64,000 bases of DNA from Stictocephala bisonia (GCA_035578905.1 JAQJVL010000001.1:8440211-8504210), one strand, 5' to 3'; numbered from the stretch's first letter, positions 1 to 12,660 are shown. Numbers and translations are program-made. The notes: generated from the sequence alone by a model not told the origin.

Positions 1-880
1 TTTAAACAGTGACGTTTTTGGAGGCCTGATGGTGAAGCTTTATATGCTTTGAAATGTACATAGCAGCAACGTAATTGAAGAACTGTTACGACAGAAAAAG
101 GTAATCTAAACCAGAATTATTTCTATAATATAACAGTTCTGGAGGCTAATAAAACAAAATGAATAAAGAAATACAGGTCTGCCACCTTAATACAATAATC
201 TTCATCTTAATGTTTATTGTAAACAACATTAAATTCATCAAATTGCATAGCTTGGTTATAATATGTATCTACACAATTTTAGTAAACATTTTAACCATGT
301 TAGGCACTGGAATCAGGAGTGCAAACATTTTAAAATTACTGATGGGATGGTTTGGTACGACTGATCCACACTGACTAGCATGTAATTGATTACCATATTA
401 TGTCTCATCTTCTGTAACAGACTGACATATTGAGGAGAACTTGTCATATTAAACGAAGATCTATACTAATTAGTTAATTATCGACTACGAGTAGGCATGT
501 AGGTGATTGGTGCTTGAGGTTTACAGAGTGCATTGTCGCACATGCATCGGTTGTACTGTAGGTGAAGGGCAGTTGTGTTTGTCTTCTAATGAACATACAC
601 AGACTAATAAAAAGTACTGGGTTTGTTTGTGACCTATCAATTGAGGTTAAAACTTAATCATTACCTTTGAACTTACCTAAATCATTATCTGTAATGTACC
701 AGTCAATACCACTGCACATGTATGGAAGGTCGGGCGGGTTAATGTGTTTTGAAGTCATGTCAAGTTGGAAGTCTCTGATTAAATTTAATTAACTATACAA
801 ATTAAATTAATCTTACACATTTAACTCACATACAACATTAATGTTTATATATTTATGTAAAGTTCATAAGTCTCAGACCA
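1..880. other. AT-rich non-coding stretch, nothing recognised
   Basis: I see no tandem array, no inverted repeat of note and no protein similarity here. The short open frame at 159-374 has no recognisable domain and its composition matches the surrounding DNA. Confidence 0.5.
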
Positions 881-1488
881 GGACATGCCGGAGCCACACG
901 ATATATGCAGCTCAAATCTCTAGCTGAACCAAGGTTTCAGAAGAGTTTTTGGTAGCCCGGTCACAAAAAGAGAGTGCGAGAATCGGTTTTTGTGGCTGAG
1001 ATGGGTGGAGCAGCTGCCAATTTAATTAAAAATCTCGTGGTCGCCCTAAAAACTGGGATAAACCCTGGAAGTCATGGGGTGGTCCCGCATCTTCAGACTG
1101 ACATAGTGCAAGACCCGCTGTTGAGATAGGTCGGTCGGCTATTATGTATCACTGGAGATGACTTTATGTTTGCAATATCTATATATTTTTATACAATATG
1201 TAGCTGGTTATCTCTCGATTGGTGCATGTTTGTGAATGTGTGTGAGAACGCAAGTAAGAGGTATGTTTAACACAATTAAAAAGTAAAAGTATTTATAATT
1301 ACAAACCACTTCCTGCTGGATCTTCCTTGCATGCTGGTCCCCGACAGCCCCTACATCTTGGTGCACTCATAGGTGCTGCGCCAAGTCAGGTGTTAGATCC
1401 ATCAAATGCAGAATCCTCCAGGAGAGGTGTTGCCTTCTCAGAATTAGCACGCCACAAGGAGAAGTTTCAAGACAAAAATTGGGATTGC
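881..1488. other. moderately GC-richer unassigned stretch
   Basis: About 600 bp with higher GC than its surroundings. It precedes the minisatellite at 1490. No frame gives a recognisable protein, and no tRNA-like A and B boxes or terminal repeats were found. It could be an old transposon fragment, but I cannot name it. Confidence 0.35.
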
Positions 1489-1489
1489 C

Positions 1490-2205
1490 ACTCATGACCA
1501 ATTTAAGTAAGAGCCCGTGATCAGTATTGGTCACACACCCATGATCAATTTGGGTCACCACCCTTGACCAATTTATATAGCCTTGATCAATTTGAGTAGT
1601 CACTGATCAACTTGGGTAGGCACCCGAGATATACTTAGGAACTACTGACCAACTTTGATAGGGAACCGAGATCAACTTGGCTAGCCACCCGAGATAAGCT
1701 TGGGAACTACTGATCAACTTGGGTAGCCACCTGAGATCAACTTGGGTAGCTACCCGTGATCAACTTTGGTAGGCACCCGAAATAAGCTTGGGAACCACTG
1801 ATCAACTTAGGAAGCTACCCGTGATCAACTTTGGTAGGCACCTGAGATAAGCTCGGGAACTACTAATTAACTTGGGTAGCCACCCGAGATCAACTTGGGT
1901 AGGTACCCGTGATAAACTCTGGTAGGCATCCGAGATAAGCTTGGAACTATAGATCAACTTGGGTAGCCACCCGAGATCAACTTGGGTAGCTACCCATGAT
2001 CAACTTTGGTAGGCACCCGAGATAAGCTTGGGAACTACTGATCAACTTGGGTATCCACCCGTGATCAACTTGGGTAGCCACCCTAAATAAGCTTGGAAAA
2101 CCAAACTTGGGTAGCCACCTGAGATAAGATTGTGAAACTACTGATCAACTTGGTTAGACACCCGTGATCAATTTGGCTAGCTATTCATGATCAACATGTG
2201 TTCCC
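1490..2205. repeat. degenerate minisatellite, GATCAACTTGGGTAGCCACC type
   Basis: The words GATCAACTTGGGTAG, CCACCCGAGAT and AAGCTTGGGAACTACT recur about every 24-50 bp across this interval. Units are mixed and diverged, with composite units of two or three short modules. The first copies (1490-1600) are the most diverged. The minus-strand open frame at 1367-1603 is read-through of the repeat edge. Confidence 0.85.
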
Positions 2206-2329
2206 TGGCGATGCCGTAGGCCATGCTCCCCCACTACTACAACATACTTAGGTGTATCTCCCAATGAACGAAGTTAGTCGTACTTCATAAAAACTGTTTT
2301 TAATCTGTGTTTAAAAGAGTTCACCTCAA

Positions 2330-2735
2330 ATAACAATCAGCTCAACTGGAATGACGCAACTTGGAATGGAATGACACAAACTGGACTGATTGACCTCGAA
2401 CTGGACAAATTGTAACTTAAACTGACCACAATTTGGATTACATATTGGACTGATATCAAACTGGATTGACCGCAAACTAGACTGGCCACAAACTAGACTG
2501 ACTGACTTCAAACTTGACAGACTGTAACTTTAATCTACCAGAACCTGGATTGTCGTTTATTGAACTGATATAAAACAGGACTGGCCACATACTAATCTGA
2601 CTGATCTCGAACTGGACTGTCCGCAGCATATACAGACCAATAACTAGACTGACCGAAAAATTGAATAATCACAGACTGAACTGAACAGAAACTTCACTGA
2701 CTGCAAACTGGACAAACCGTCAATAGGACGATACT
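2330..2735. repeat. highly degenerate short tandem repeat, AACTGGACTGACC type
   Basis: The words AACTGGACTGA, CCGCAAACTGG and GACTGAC recur at irregular spacing of roughly 20-40 bp. Divergence is high, so this is an old array. The minus-strand frame at 2326-2511 is a shadow of it. Confidence 0.7.
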
Positions 2736-3251
2736 GATGCGAGATCCAAATAAGAGTATCAGTTATATCTTACTTCTTAAAGAGTAAAGAAATAAACAAT
2801 CAAAATTAAATGTCTTTGAATGTTAATAGATACACGTTATAATATTAATTGTATTTTCTGTCCAAACAATTAGTATTTAAATGACTAATATTTTGTTTGT
2901 TTTGGCATAATATAAAATTAATAATTGTATTCAGAACAATACTATTCTCATTCCGTCAAACATGATCTCATTAAAACGTCAAGTTTTGCATTTTTAAGAC
3001 TCGTGTGGAAAGTGAAAAACATATAAAGCTCACGTACGTACATCACAAAAGTTTTCGATAAGCTTCTCTCTTTGAGTCTTTTATTACAGTGGGCTTTAAC
3101 ATTCAACTAAAAATTCGTTTGAATGAATGTATTTAAAGATCTTTGGCCAAACACATACTTGTACATTCAATGACTTAACGGGTTTTAAGTAGTGCTGTTT
3201 CTAGTTTAGAACACATCAACATAATGTAATAACACAGTAATGGGTACTTAC
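2736..3251. other. AT-rich stretch with no recognised element
   Basis: No open frame, tandem array or inverted repeat stands out. It leads into the possible micro-exon at 3252-3286. Confidence 0.4.
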
Positions 3252-3286
3252 TCCTTCTTTTTGTAACGTTTTCATGTTATCTTCAC
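3252..3286 (-). other. possible 35-bp micro-exon
   Basis: On the minus strand a TTTTAG acceptor preceded by a T-rich run is followed by 35 bases and then a GTAAGT donor (plus-strand 3246-3251). One frame of the exon reads EDNMKTLQKEG. Both splice sites fit insect consensus, but sites this short also occur by chance in AT-rich DNA and I do not recognise the peptide. No neighbouring exon was found. Confidence 0.25.
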
Positions 3287-3536
3287 CTAAAACACAAACA
3301 TTTTAATGTTAAAGTAAGCAAAAGTAAATTTTTGGTTAGGTAAAATTCATAAAATGAAGGAAAATTGATATTTTAGTTACCTAAATCTAACATGAAATAA
3401 ACAATTTAACAGTACATTATGCGAAATAATGCATCGGAGAAGGCATATATATATTTCTCAGCAGGAGTGATATGTGTAAGGGAGGCATATGAGTTCTTTA
3501 TAAGGAGTAGTATACGTAGGAAAGGTTTATTGAGTT

Positions 3537-4810
<1,274 letters not shown>

Positions 4811-4911
4811 CCCTTCCTATCCTTCTCCCTCTACATGCGGTCCTGAGCTGGGTCCATGGCAGCGTCTCTTCTCTTGTCTGCCCTTGCCCTATCTATTCAC
4901 TTTCCTAACTG
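4811..4911 (+). repeat. CT-flanked tag, copy 1 (direct repeat with 5551-5651)
   Basis: About 100 bp beginning CTTCCTATCCTTCTCCCTC and containing ATGCGGTCCTGAGCTGGGTC. It matches 5551-5651 with only a few differences. The two copies diverge abruptly at 4912 and 5652. They bracket the Penelope-like GIY-YIG relic, as a terminal repeat of that element could. Confidence 0.85.
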
Positions 4912-5314
4912 GTAAAAGATGTCACTGGTCTGCCCTATTTATCTCCCAGCCACATCTTTTGCCAGCTCCACTACCTCCTTAACCTACAAGATACCTTGAA
5001 ACCACTCCTGTGGTTCCACCAATCTAATTTATCAACTCCAGTGCCAGCACTGTCCTGCCAAATATATCGGCCTTACCAGTGAAACCCTTCGAAAACGCAT
5101 GAATGGCCATAGACATGATTTCAAAGTCCAAAATCCTGAAAAACCTGTCTCTGCCCATACTCTTCTCCATAAGCAAAATTTTGATCAGTGTTACACCACT
5201 AAGGTAATCAGATCCCTTCCTTCCCATTCCAATAGTTCCGAACTCCGAAGGATGGAATTAGCACACCAATGGATAACAAAATCCCGTGACCCACCTAATC
5301 TGAACTTAAGATAG
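4912..5314 (+). pseudogene. Penelope-like element GIY-YIG endonuclease domain, 3' relic
   Basis: Penelope-like retroelements encode a reverse transcriptase followed by a GIY-YIG nuclease with an embedded Cys/His zinc-binding insertion. The frame through 5009-5311 shows C-G-S-T-N-L-I-Y, then C-x2-C, then KYIGLTSETLRKRMNGH, then H-T-L-L-H and an ELRRMELAHQWI-like C-terminus, ending at a TAA near 5312. The usual GIY is replaced by LIY and YIG is intact. Upstream in the same frame, CPIYLPATSF and LTYKIP fit the linker before the nuclease, but a TGA at 4997-4999 interrupts it and the frame is lost near 4935. No RT domain precedes it; the element is cut off by the CT tag. The nuclease would nick target DNA for target-primed reverse transcription. 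This copy is 5'-truncated and broken. The family call is firm; the subfamily is not resolved. Confidence 0.85.
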
Positions 5315-5468
5315 ACAACTTCCCCTTAACCCCTTCCCCATCAGCAAACTTCATATATATATATATACTAACTGAAAAACTGCATCTATACCTGAGTGTT
5401 GCTCTATGGATGTACAACCCCCACCACAGCCACCTACCCAGGAATAGTGGAAGCCCCCTTCCTCCCCC
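5315..5468. other. spacer between the Penelope relic and second CT tract
   Basis: Contains a short (AT)n run at about 5352-5367. It is probably the 3' untranslated part of the Penelope-like element. Confidence 0.4.
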
Positions 5469-5550
5469 CACCTCTCTCTCTCCCTCCCTCCCTCTCTCTC
5501 TCTCTCTCCCTCTCCCTCCTCCCTCTCTCTCTCTCTCCCTCTCCCTCCCT
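5469..5550. repeat. interrupted CT/CCT microsatellite
   Basis: CT and CCCT repeats precede the second copy of the tag, mirroring the much longer tract at 3539-4810. Confidence 0.9.
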
Positions 5551-5651
5551 TCCTTCCTATCCTTCTCCCTCTACATGCGGTCCTGAGCTGGGTCCGTGGC
5601 AGCCTCTCTTCTCTTGTCTGCCCTTGCCCTATCTATTCACTTTCCTAACCC
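5551..5651 (+). repeat. CT-flanked tag, copy 2
   Basis: The direct repeat partner of 4811-4911, 740 bp downstream, with the same order: CT tract and then tag. Confidence 0.85.
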
Positions 5652-5829
5652 CCTCCCTTATCCTAGGCCAATTTCTATGACTTTGGACCATTTAGTATTA
5701 TCAGTCTTAAATTGTTGATGGAGGGAAGTTGAATAAAAATCAGATAATAGGAGGATGAGCCTGAGAAATTTGGTGAAAAATATTGACTTGACATAAACCT
5801 GAATTGGCTGAAGCAATCGTACATTCAGA

Positions 5830-6550
5830 TAATGTCACTAAAGTTTCAGCAGAAGAAACTTGACAGATATCATTGACATAGTGAGGTTAGAAGTGACACT
5901 TAGTCGTGAAGAAATAATAAGGACTCACCAGGGTTAAAGAGTGTGGAGCCGAAGTGGTAAGAAAGATGGCGAGAGAGGAGCTATAGAAGAAGACATTAGT
6001 ACTAGAGGAAGTGTCGTCAATTTATCCATCAGCTCTGGTGGTAAGGGTGAAAGTACCTAAACTAGACTAATGGTGTTAAAGAACTTATACTAGCCCTATG
6101 ATACTACATAAGGCTCGAACATGATAGTCCTGAAATAATTTCTACTCCCAATAAACTGGGTAAGCCTTCTGAGATTGGTTTGAAAGTGTAAAAACTTGAT
6201 AATGGGGTCATACTAGAGGCTGTGAACGAACAGTGTGACGAAGCAGTGCTAAAGGTGGAAAAACCATCCAGGAAGATACATACAATCATGTTGTACGACG
6301 TGAGAAGTGAACTCAAGGAAGCGGAAATAAGGCAAGACGTGTTAAGTAGTAATTTTCAACGAATTATTGAAAAGGAGTTGAAAATTAATTTTAGGTACGA
6401 CGCAAGTACGCTGATAAAAGATCTAATAGCAAGCTGTGCCACTTCAGAGATTTCCATCGAATGGCACAGCTGCCTTGTGGAAGACTACATGGACAAGTTA
6501 ATTGAGGAAGGAATCTATGATTTTAATGCTGTATTACAAAAATTATAGTG
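5830..6550 (+). pseudogene. possible LINE ORF1 (gag-like) relic
   Basis: The best-preserved part is the open frame 6222-6548. Read with the frame just upstream it gives KLGKPSEIGLKV, then DNGVILEA, then PSRKIHTIMLYDVRSEL and EAEI. Short blocks of the form GVILE...C followed by P-x-I-x-LYDV-x-x-EL are typical of the gag-like ORF1 of insect Jockey/R1-type LINEs, where this region is an RNA-binding fold ahead of CCHC knuckles. No CCHC knuckles remain, and stop codons and frameshifts interrupt the upstream part (5830-6220). The C-terminal half (WHSCLVEDYMDKLIEEGIYDF) I do not recognise. No RT frame follows. The assignment is moderate; an unrelated decayed gene is possible. Confidence 0.45.
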
Positions 6551-6822
6551 CGACATTTTTAAAACCACATAGGTATGGTTTGTCATTGGAACATCTTGCT
6601 CAGGCCACATAACAAAACATGAGCGAATGCTCTGTCCTCAAAATTTCTGAGCACTTACCTATTGTGATGACCAATTGCGTCGACTCTAGATTTTTCCCTT
6701 ATACATTAAAACCGAGAAAAGCTAAGATATTTGTCACTTAAAAATAATAGTAAATATTTTGCCAACATCCAATTTTTCGATAAGACTACATTTCATAAGA
6801 TAAAATGGAAACTCTTGAATGT
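6551..6822. other. unassigned AT-rich spacer
   Basis: No feature recognised. Confidence 0.4.
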
Positions 6823-7013
6823 TTCCATATTTGCATTGAATTTTGTGTTAGTACTCTTCATGTTTAAGCTTGTAAAGCAAATCATGAACCTTCAAGGACT
6901 CAATTTTCGTTCAAACAACAAAAAGAAACCAAATCGTGTTCATTGTAAAAATATTTATAAAATCTAATAAAATATTAACATTTTCAACTACTGTATGTAC
7001 ATACTTTACACTC
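6823..7013 (+). repeat. direct repeat, copy 1 (partner 8783-8972)
   Basis: About 190 bp from ATTGAATTTTGTGTTAGTAC through GTACATACTTTACACTCT, nearly identical to 8783-8972. The two copies lie 1.96 kb apart. The short open frames across it are incidental. Confidence 0.85.
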
Positions 7014-7150
7014 TTTTGGAATTGGAATAACTGAGAAAGTTTCAACTCGATGATAAAACATCCTTCGACAGGACACCTATCTACACAAAATATGAACAAG
7101 GACCCAGCATTGAGATTATTTCCTCTGGGTTATTATTAGATAGGTATATA

Positions 7151-7215
7151 TTGACGTGGGCGGTAGGGTCAATACCTCAGTGTACGTGTAGGTGCGGATG
7201 TGTGGGTCAATTGAG
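7151..7215 (-). repeat. degenerate CCCACCC minisatellite fragment, inverted
   Basis: GGGTCAATACC, CAGTGTACGTGTA and GTGTGGGTCAA read as the reverse complement of the CACGTACAGTGGTATTGACC repeat found at 37971, 53410 and 62493. Confidence 0.6.
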
Positions 7216-7533
7216 CTTAACATCCAAACTGTTAGAGCTTTACTCGATAGCCTATTTGGTGCTTTTACGCCGTGAAAAGACAATTATTAATGTCCATTCA
7301 AAACAAATGTTCTCTTGGTACATTTTATTACAAAATATTTCATGGCAAATTTTTGTTTAATATATTTTACAGATGATATGAAAATAATATATTTTATTTG
7401 TAGATATAATTATTGTATATCAATCAGCCAAGCAATTATCTTTAATGACTTCATACAGAATTAACATTTATTTATTCTTTTCTCAATTTAATTCATATTG
7501 TTCACAGTTTTTTTTCACCAGCTTGTATATATA

Positions 7534-7690
7534 CCGGCGTGGTGACTCAGTAGCTAATGCTTCGGACTGCGGAGGGCAAGGTCCAAGGTTCGAATCCCCA
7601 CTGAGCCACCGGTCAGTACTTTATTCGTTAAATAAAATTCACGCACAGGCCTGCAGGCCCATGTTAACTGGGAACGTGGAGGCCAAGGAT
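7534..7690 (+). mobile_element. tRNA-derived SINE, family A, copy 1
   Basis: The head has an A-box-like TGGTGACTCAG at 7540-7550 and a perfect B box GGTTCGAATCC at 7587-7597, which together form an internal RNA polymerase III promoter. The tail GGTCAGTACTT, CGTTAAATAAA, CACGC and CAGGC is shared with a second copy at 26229-26350, so this is a dispersed element and not a cellular tRNA gene. The cloverleaf is imperfect. Confidence 0.8.
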
Positions 7691-7758
7691 TTGTTATACA
7701 TAGTATATTTTATATAGTTTTATTGAAGGTAACTTAAAATACCAACTTTTAGTATGTT

Positions 7759-8325
7759 ATTGGTAGATAATATTGGAGATTTCCAATTTTTCAAGTGTTT
7801 AAGGAACAAACACAACGTTTCGACAGGTATAACAAACTCCAGTCATCTTTGGGTGTTACTTACTAGCTTAGCCTACATTTACCACTAGTATTTTCCTTTT
7901 CCATAACATATACTAATTAAAAAACACATTAAAAACCACGTTGACATGTGTTTTTTGAACATTTTTCATATTTTATATTTCTGTTGTATTTGATATTGTG
8001 TTTTATAGTTTGTAAAAATTATGTGTAAAAGTCTTTAAAAACACATAATTTTTCACGTAATGATGGCAAATGTCCAACTACCTTTGTCTCCCTCATATTT
8101 AAAAACACTTGACTTTCTTAACAGTCAACGTAGTTTTTAAGCATGAAGTTAGTGTGTTTTTTTAATTAGTATAGGTTAAGGAAAAGGAAAAAAATAGTTG
8201 TAAATGTAGGCCAAGCTAGTAACACCTGAGGACGAATGTAGTTTGTTATACTAATAGAAGCGTTGTGTTTGTTCCTTAACACTTGAAACATTGGCAGTTC
8301 CAAATGATTTACCAATCATGAACAG
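7759..8325. mobile_element. foldback palindrome with hammerhead-like module
   Basis: The left arm 7759-7955 and right arm 8122-8325 are inverted copies, diverged by point changes. The central spacer holds its own hairpin (AAAAATTATGTGT at about 8015 with its complement ending near 8056). Each arm carries a TGA-N-GA block, a hairpin closed by GAC/GTC, and a GAAAC-like block. The right arm has CTGAGGA at 8226-8232. The left arm, on the minus strand, keeps GTC-GAAAC at about 7816-7824. Neither arm alone keeps a full core. Confidence 0.7.
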
Positions 8326-8782
8326 TCCAATGCCAACAACTTTCAAACAACAATTTAGTATGTTGTTAAAAAAATTCTAAATGAATAAATGTAGGAATTG
8401 ACAGGAAAGTAATCGTTTTTCTTTTGATTATGGAATCGGACTCATTCATTGGTAGAGAGGAATTTAAAAGTCATAACTTAAAGTGTTAAATTAACATTTC
8501 GCAATATTTCGCATCTGCATAAACATTTCAGGTAACCCTTGGAGGTAGAGAGGAGTACTTATTGATTGCACCACCTTTTCCCAGGATTGTGTCCAAATGG
8601 GTGATATTTCACTCACTGCATATTTTTGATAAGCAGTATCTGTTACTGTACCATTTCTGAGCATTTCTAGTCCGTAATATTTTCCTGTTTGTATCTCATT
8701 TTTATCGTAAATAGAATATATTTTATGGCTATAACAATAAATATAATATAACACTAAAATATCAAAACAATATAGTAGCAAA
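8326..8782. other. unassigned AT-rich spacer
   Basis: The minus-strand frame at 8491-8781 has no recognisable domain. No repeat was seen. Confidence 0.35.
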
Positions 8783-8972
8783 ATATATTTACATTGAATT
8801 TTGTATTAGTACTCTTCATGCTTAAGCTTGTAAAGGAAATCATGAACCTTCAAGGACTCAATTTTCGTTCAGACTACAAAAAGAAACCAAATCGTGTTCA
8901 TTGTAAAAATCTTTATAAAATATAATACAATTTTGACATTTCCAATTACTGTATGTACATACTTTACACTCT
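8783..8972 (+). repeat. direct repeat, copy 2 (partner 6823-7013)
   Basis: Nearly identical to 6823-7013 in the same orientation. The SINE at 7534 and the palindrome at 7759 lie between the copies. Confidence 0.85.
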
Positions 8973-10238
8973 ACTGTTTGTAAAAAAACTGTTCCCTGTT
9001 TAATAACTCAATTGTAAAATCATATAATTTCTTTTACATAAATATTCTTCCAATAAAAAAAAGAAGTTTTTTTCTCCAATCAACTTTTGTACAATGGTAT
9101 CAGGTTCTGCCTGGAGGAGGAGCTTAGGGCTGGTTGCAGGTCTTTTGGTAATCCCATAAAGAACTACTTAATAGATAAGCTATACTATATCGTTAGGGAT
9201 TATCTCTCATGCTAAGCTGCCATATTTTATGAGTAGTTAATCATATGCTATTGTATTATTTACTAAACAAAACAATTTTGTATACTAAATAAAAATAACT
9301 TGTGACGTCAATATGCAGTTGTTAACAGTTTTTAAATAAAGATGTTTTGATTCTATAGCTTTAACTAATTTAGAGAAAGATGTTATGTTGTTGTTGAGAA
9401 TTTCACTGAGCATTTGTGTTTTCTTTTCTCTTGGTGTTTAGGACTGTGTTGTTCACAATAACATTGTTTGTGACTGACATGACTGTCATATGCCGAATGC
9501 CAAGTATTGGGGAGAGGGGGGGAACAAAATTTTATTTAAATATTTCAAAAACTTGTTATTTAATTGTTCTCAAGTCAATTAAAAATGTTTTATATCGATA
9601 TTAACCCACAAACCTTTAAAATATGCGAGTATCACTTTTGATACTCATGACTTCCTGTTGTAAAAAGCGAATTTACCTAAAAAAAACCTAAAATTTTACT
9701 TAAAAAAGGTCACATTTAATACAATTTACAATGAAAAGTAAATAACATTTAAAACAATTATCTTTTGAGACTTTATACATGTTAAGCATGGCGTCAACAT
9801 ATTAATATTGTTTATTAATTGTTTGTTTAACACTGTGATAATGTAAGTATAATTAATGTTAGTAGTGCTGCAGTAAATGACTACTTTACATTGTAATGTT
9901 ACTCAACGACGGCAGAGAATGAATTTGACGTGTGTAAAGTTGAACTAGTCATCAAGACTTGTAACTCCAAGCTTATTTTGAGGTGATAATATACAATAAA
10001 AGATCAAATAAAAATATTTTCTAAAAAATAAATATTAAATTCAAAAATTAAAAAGCGTAGTCACTAGTCGGTATCATATTACGACGTATAAGAGTAATTT
10101 AAAACTGATTATCGGTTTTGGTTTAGCTAAAAAATTAATCAACTTATAAAATCCTAAAATAAATTCGTTACGAATGTCTAAATTGATGCCACTTCACAGT
10201 TAATAGATTACTACAACGGGAGTTACTACGCAATATAA
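8973..10238. other. long AT-rich stretch without recognised features
   Basis: Low-complexity A/T-rich DNA with no long open frame, terminal repeat or tandem array. I find nothing to annotate. Confidence 0.5.
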
Positions 10239-10320
10239 AAGAGTTACTCGTGCATGTAGAGTTACTCGTGCATGTAGTGTTTGTTACTCGTGCATGTAGT
10301 GTTACTTGTGCATGTAGACT
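10239..10320. repeat. short tandem repeat, GTTACTCGTGCATGTAG unit
   Basis: Four units of about 18-24 bp share ACTCGTGCATGTAG. A further TTACTC start follows. Confidence 0.85.
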
Positions 10321-10640
10321 TACTCATAGAAAGTAAGGTAATTTTCTCATCATTATTAAAACCATTTGAGCTATTTAAAAAACGTAACTGAGATAAAAAT
10401 TAATTCTCGAAGTAGCTATTAAATAAATTTAATAAAATAGTGGGAAATGAATAAAAAAAGGCGTAAAACAAATACAATAAGAGAAAATCTATTCCAAGAC
10501 AAAAATATCAGATGAATGAGTATTATTATTACTGCTGATCCTAGTAATCATAATTTGCTTGGTTTATATGTCAAGAAGTTATGTGTTTTTTTTATAATTT
10601 TGTTGAAAAATAGGTAATAAAACAAAGCTTTTATGTGGCA
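10321..10640. other. AT-rich spacer
   Basis: No feature recognised. Confidence 0.4.
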
Positions 10641-11160
10641 GTAAAAAAATCACTTCCGAGTTGTTACCGTTAATATAATAGGATTAAAGTCGAAGTTGTT
10701 ACCGTTAAGGTTAGGCTACGTTATTTGACTTGTTATCGTTAATAATAGGATTAATGTCGTAATTCTTACCGTTAAGGACAGTTTTCATTATCCGAGTTGT
10801 TTCTGTTAAGGTTAGGTAGGCTACATTATCCGAGTTGTTACCTTTAATAATTGGACCAAAGTCGAAGTTGTTACCGTTGAGGACAGTTTTTACTATCCGG
10901 GTTGTTTCTGTTAAGGTTAGGCTACATTATCCGAGTTGTCACTGCTAATAATAGAATCAATGTCGTAGTTGCTACCATAAAGGATAGTCTTCACTATCCA
11001 AGTTGTTTCTGTCGAGGATAATGAAAATTATCCGATTAGTTACTCTACATTAGTTAGCCTTCATTATCCGAGGTTGTTAATGTTAAGGATAGGCTTCATC
11101 ATCCGAGGTTGTTACCATTAAGGTTAGGATACACTATCCAAATTGTTACTATCCGAGTTG
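10641..11160. repeat. degenerate minisatellite, TTATCCGAGTTGTTACCGTTAA type
   Basis: Words such as CCGAGTTGTTACCGTTAA, GGTTAGGCTAC and ATAATAGGATTAA recur about every 50-60 bp with many substitutions and some deletions. Confidence 0.8.
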
Positions 11161-11279
11161 CCACTGTACGTGTATGGGTGGGCGGGGACCGGTCATTACC
11201 ACCGAACTTGTATGGGTGGGGGCACTAACCTCACGTACAGTGGCATTGACTCACCCACCCATACACATACAGTGGCAGT
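11161..11279. repeat. inverted pair of CCCACCC minisatellite units
   Basis: CCACTGTACGTGTATGGGTGGG at the left and CACCCACCCATACACATACAGTGG at the right are inverted copies of the minisatellite seen at 37971, 53410 and 62493. They form a hairpin-capable pair around a diverged centre. Confidence 0.75.
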
Positions 11280-12030
11280 GGAAAAAACAAATTAAGTAGG
11301 CTAACATCAAACTAATCCATGCAATTTCAGATATAAAAATTAATTTAATCATATAAACAAATTGTTAGCTCGCATAAACATGAGAAAAAGTAAATTAATT
11401 TCTTCTAAAGATACATGTATATCGAAATAATATATTATATTAGAGAGGCTACGTAATAAAAAAGTACATGTATATAAGTGTGTGTTGTAGTTCACTGACT
11501 TTAGTATTGTACAACTTGAATCTTGATAGACTACTATCAACATTTGTACAGTTGTACAACAATTGTAACAGTAGGAACAAACTATGGACTACATACTGGA
11601 ACTTTTACTCACCCAGGTCAATCAGACAACACCCCTCCCCACCCTATGCTACAAATCCATGTATAAACCATGATTGGCCTAATTGTGTTCACTTAAGGGC
11701 ATTTTAACATTGTGTTCTTTTACAATAACATATATAGCATTTATTTTATAACGAAACCCTGCTTACAAGTACAGAAAATGAAATTTTAAGAAAATTACAA
11801 GTTCATAGGTTGTTAGCCCTGGTTCTTCTTCTTCCTTAGCTATCAGCTGATATACATTGTTGATCTCTTTATTAGGATATTGTCATTAAATTGAGGTTAG
11901 AAACATGGTTTTGAGCACAGACCAGAGAGTGTATATTGTGGAGGAATATTTTAAAAGCAAATAATGGTGGTTCATAACACAAAACCCAAACAAAAACGTC
12001 ATTAAAATAATGTAAACCGTAGTAATAAAT
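11280..12030. other. unassigned AT-rich stretch
   Basis: Short open frames here (11349-11543 minus, 11468-11707 plus, 11886-12092 minus) overlap each other and show no domains. No repeat was recognised. Confidence 0.4.
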
Positions 12031-12145
12031 ACAGTAAAATTAAACATCACACAACAGAAATTTATTACAATATAAGCACAAAACCAACACAATTTTGTTC
12101 TTATATTGTAATAAGTGTGTGTTGTGTGACGTTTACTTGTACTGT
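12031..12145. mobile_element. small palindrome, CAGTA...GTTGTGTGACG family
   Basis: Arms of about 50 bp run from ACAGTAAAATTAAACATCAC to its inverted partner GTGTGACGTTTACTTGTACTGT, around a 13-bp centre. The subterminal words (CACACAACA, TTACAATATAA, CAAGTAAACG) recur in the inverted element at 61030-61330, which suggests one family. Confidence 0.6.
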
Positions 12146-12660
12146 ATATGTACCAACATGTATTATGCTAATTAAAAAACTATTTGTTAATAATAATAAA
12201 ATGTGTTATTGATATATATTTTTTTGTTACTTTTTTTCAAATTATGGGTTGTGTTTTAAAATAAACACACTGTATTATGATCAAATAACTTCGGTTTTGG
12301 AAACAATAACGTGTCTTGCAATATAATATGTTTTTTTATCTATAATTTTTTTAGTATAACAACTTTTATTAGAACTAACTGCAATCTCCATGACTCCCCT
12401 CGGGGTTATGGATGTCAGAAATTAAATCCGTTTAAATAATTTCATAAAACCAAAAAGCAAAGTAAAACTCAATGAAAACACAATTTTTGAAACCCAAGTT
12501 TATTTTATAATAATATATTTTTAAGGTCACGCTTTGTCTGATTTTGACAATTAATCATTAATTTTTACTTTAGTTGTTAAATAAAAATTAGAGATGACCA
12601 AATACTTGATTTTGTTTTAATTAAAGCAACTTACAGCTGCTTTCATAAACAAACAATCGT
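12146..12660. other. unassigned AT-rich stretch
   Basis: Nothing recognised apart from a small GC island near 12390-12415. Confidence 0.4.

Noticed and set aside
6731..6967. Small membrane protein gene
   Set aside because: Hydrophobic composition comes from T-rich DNA. The second copy of this sequence at 8783 does not keep the frame.
7534..7610. A functional tRNA gene
   Set aside because: The same sequence with the same non-tRNA tail occurs at 26229, so it is a SINE.
6823..8972. LTR retrotransposon bounded by direct repeats
   Set aside because: The repeats lack TG/CA ends, no primer-binding site or polypurine tract is visible, and no gag-pol similarity lies between them.
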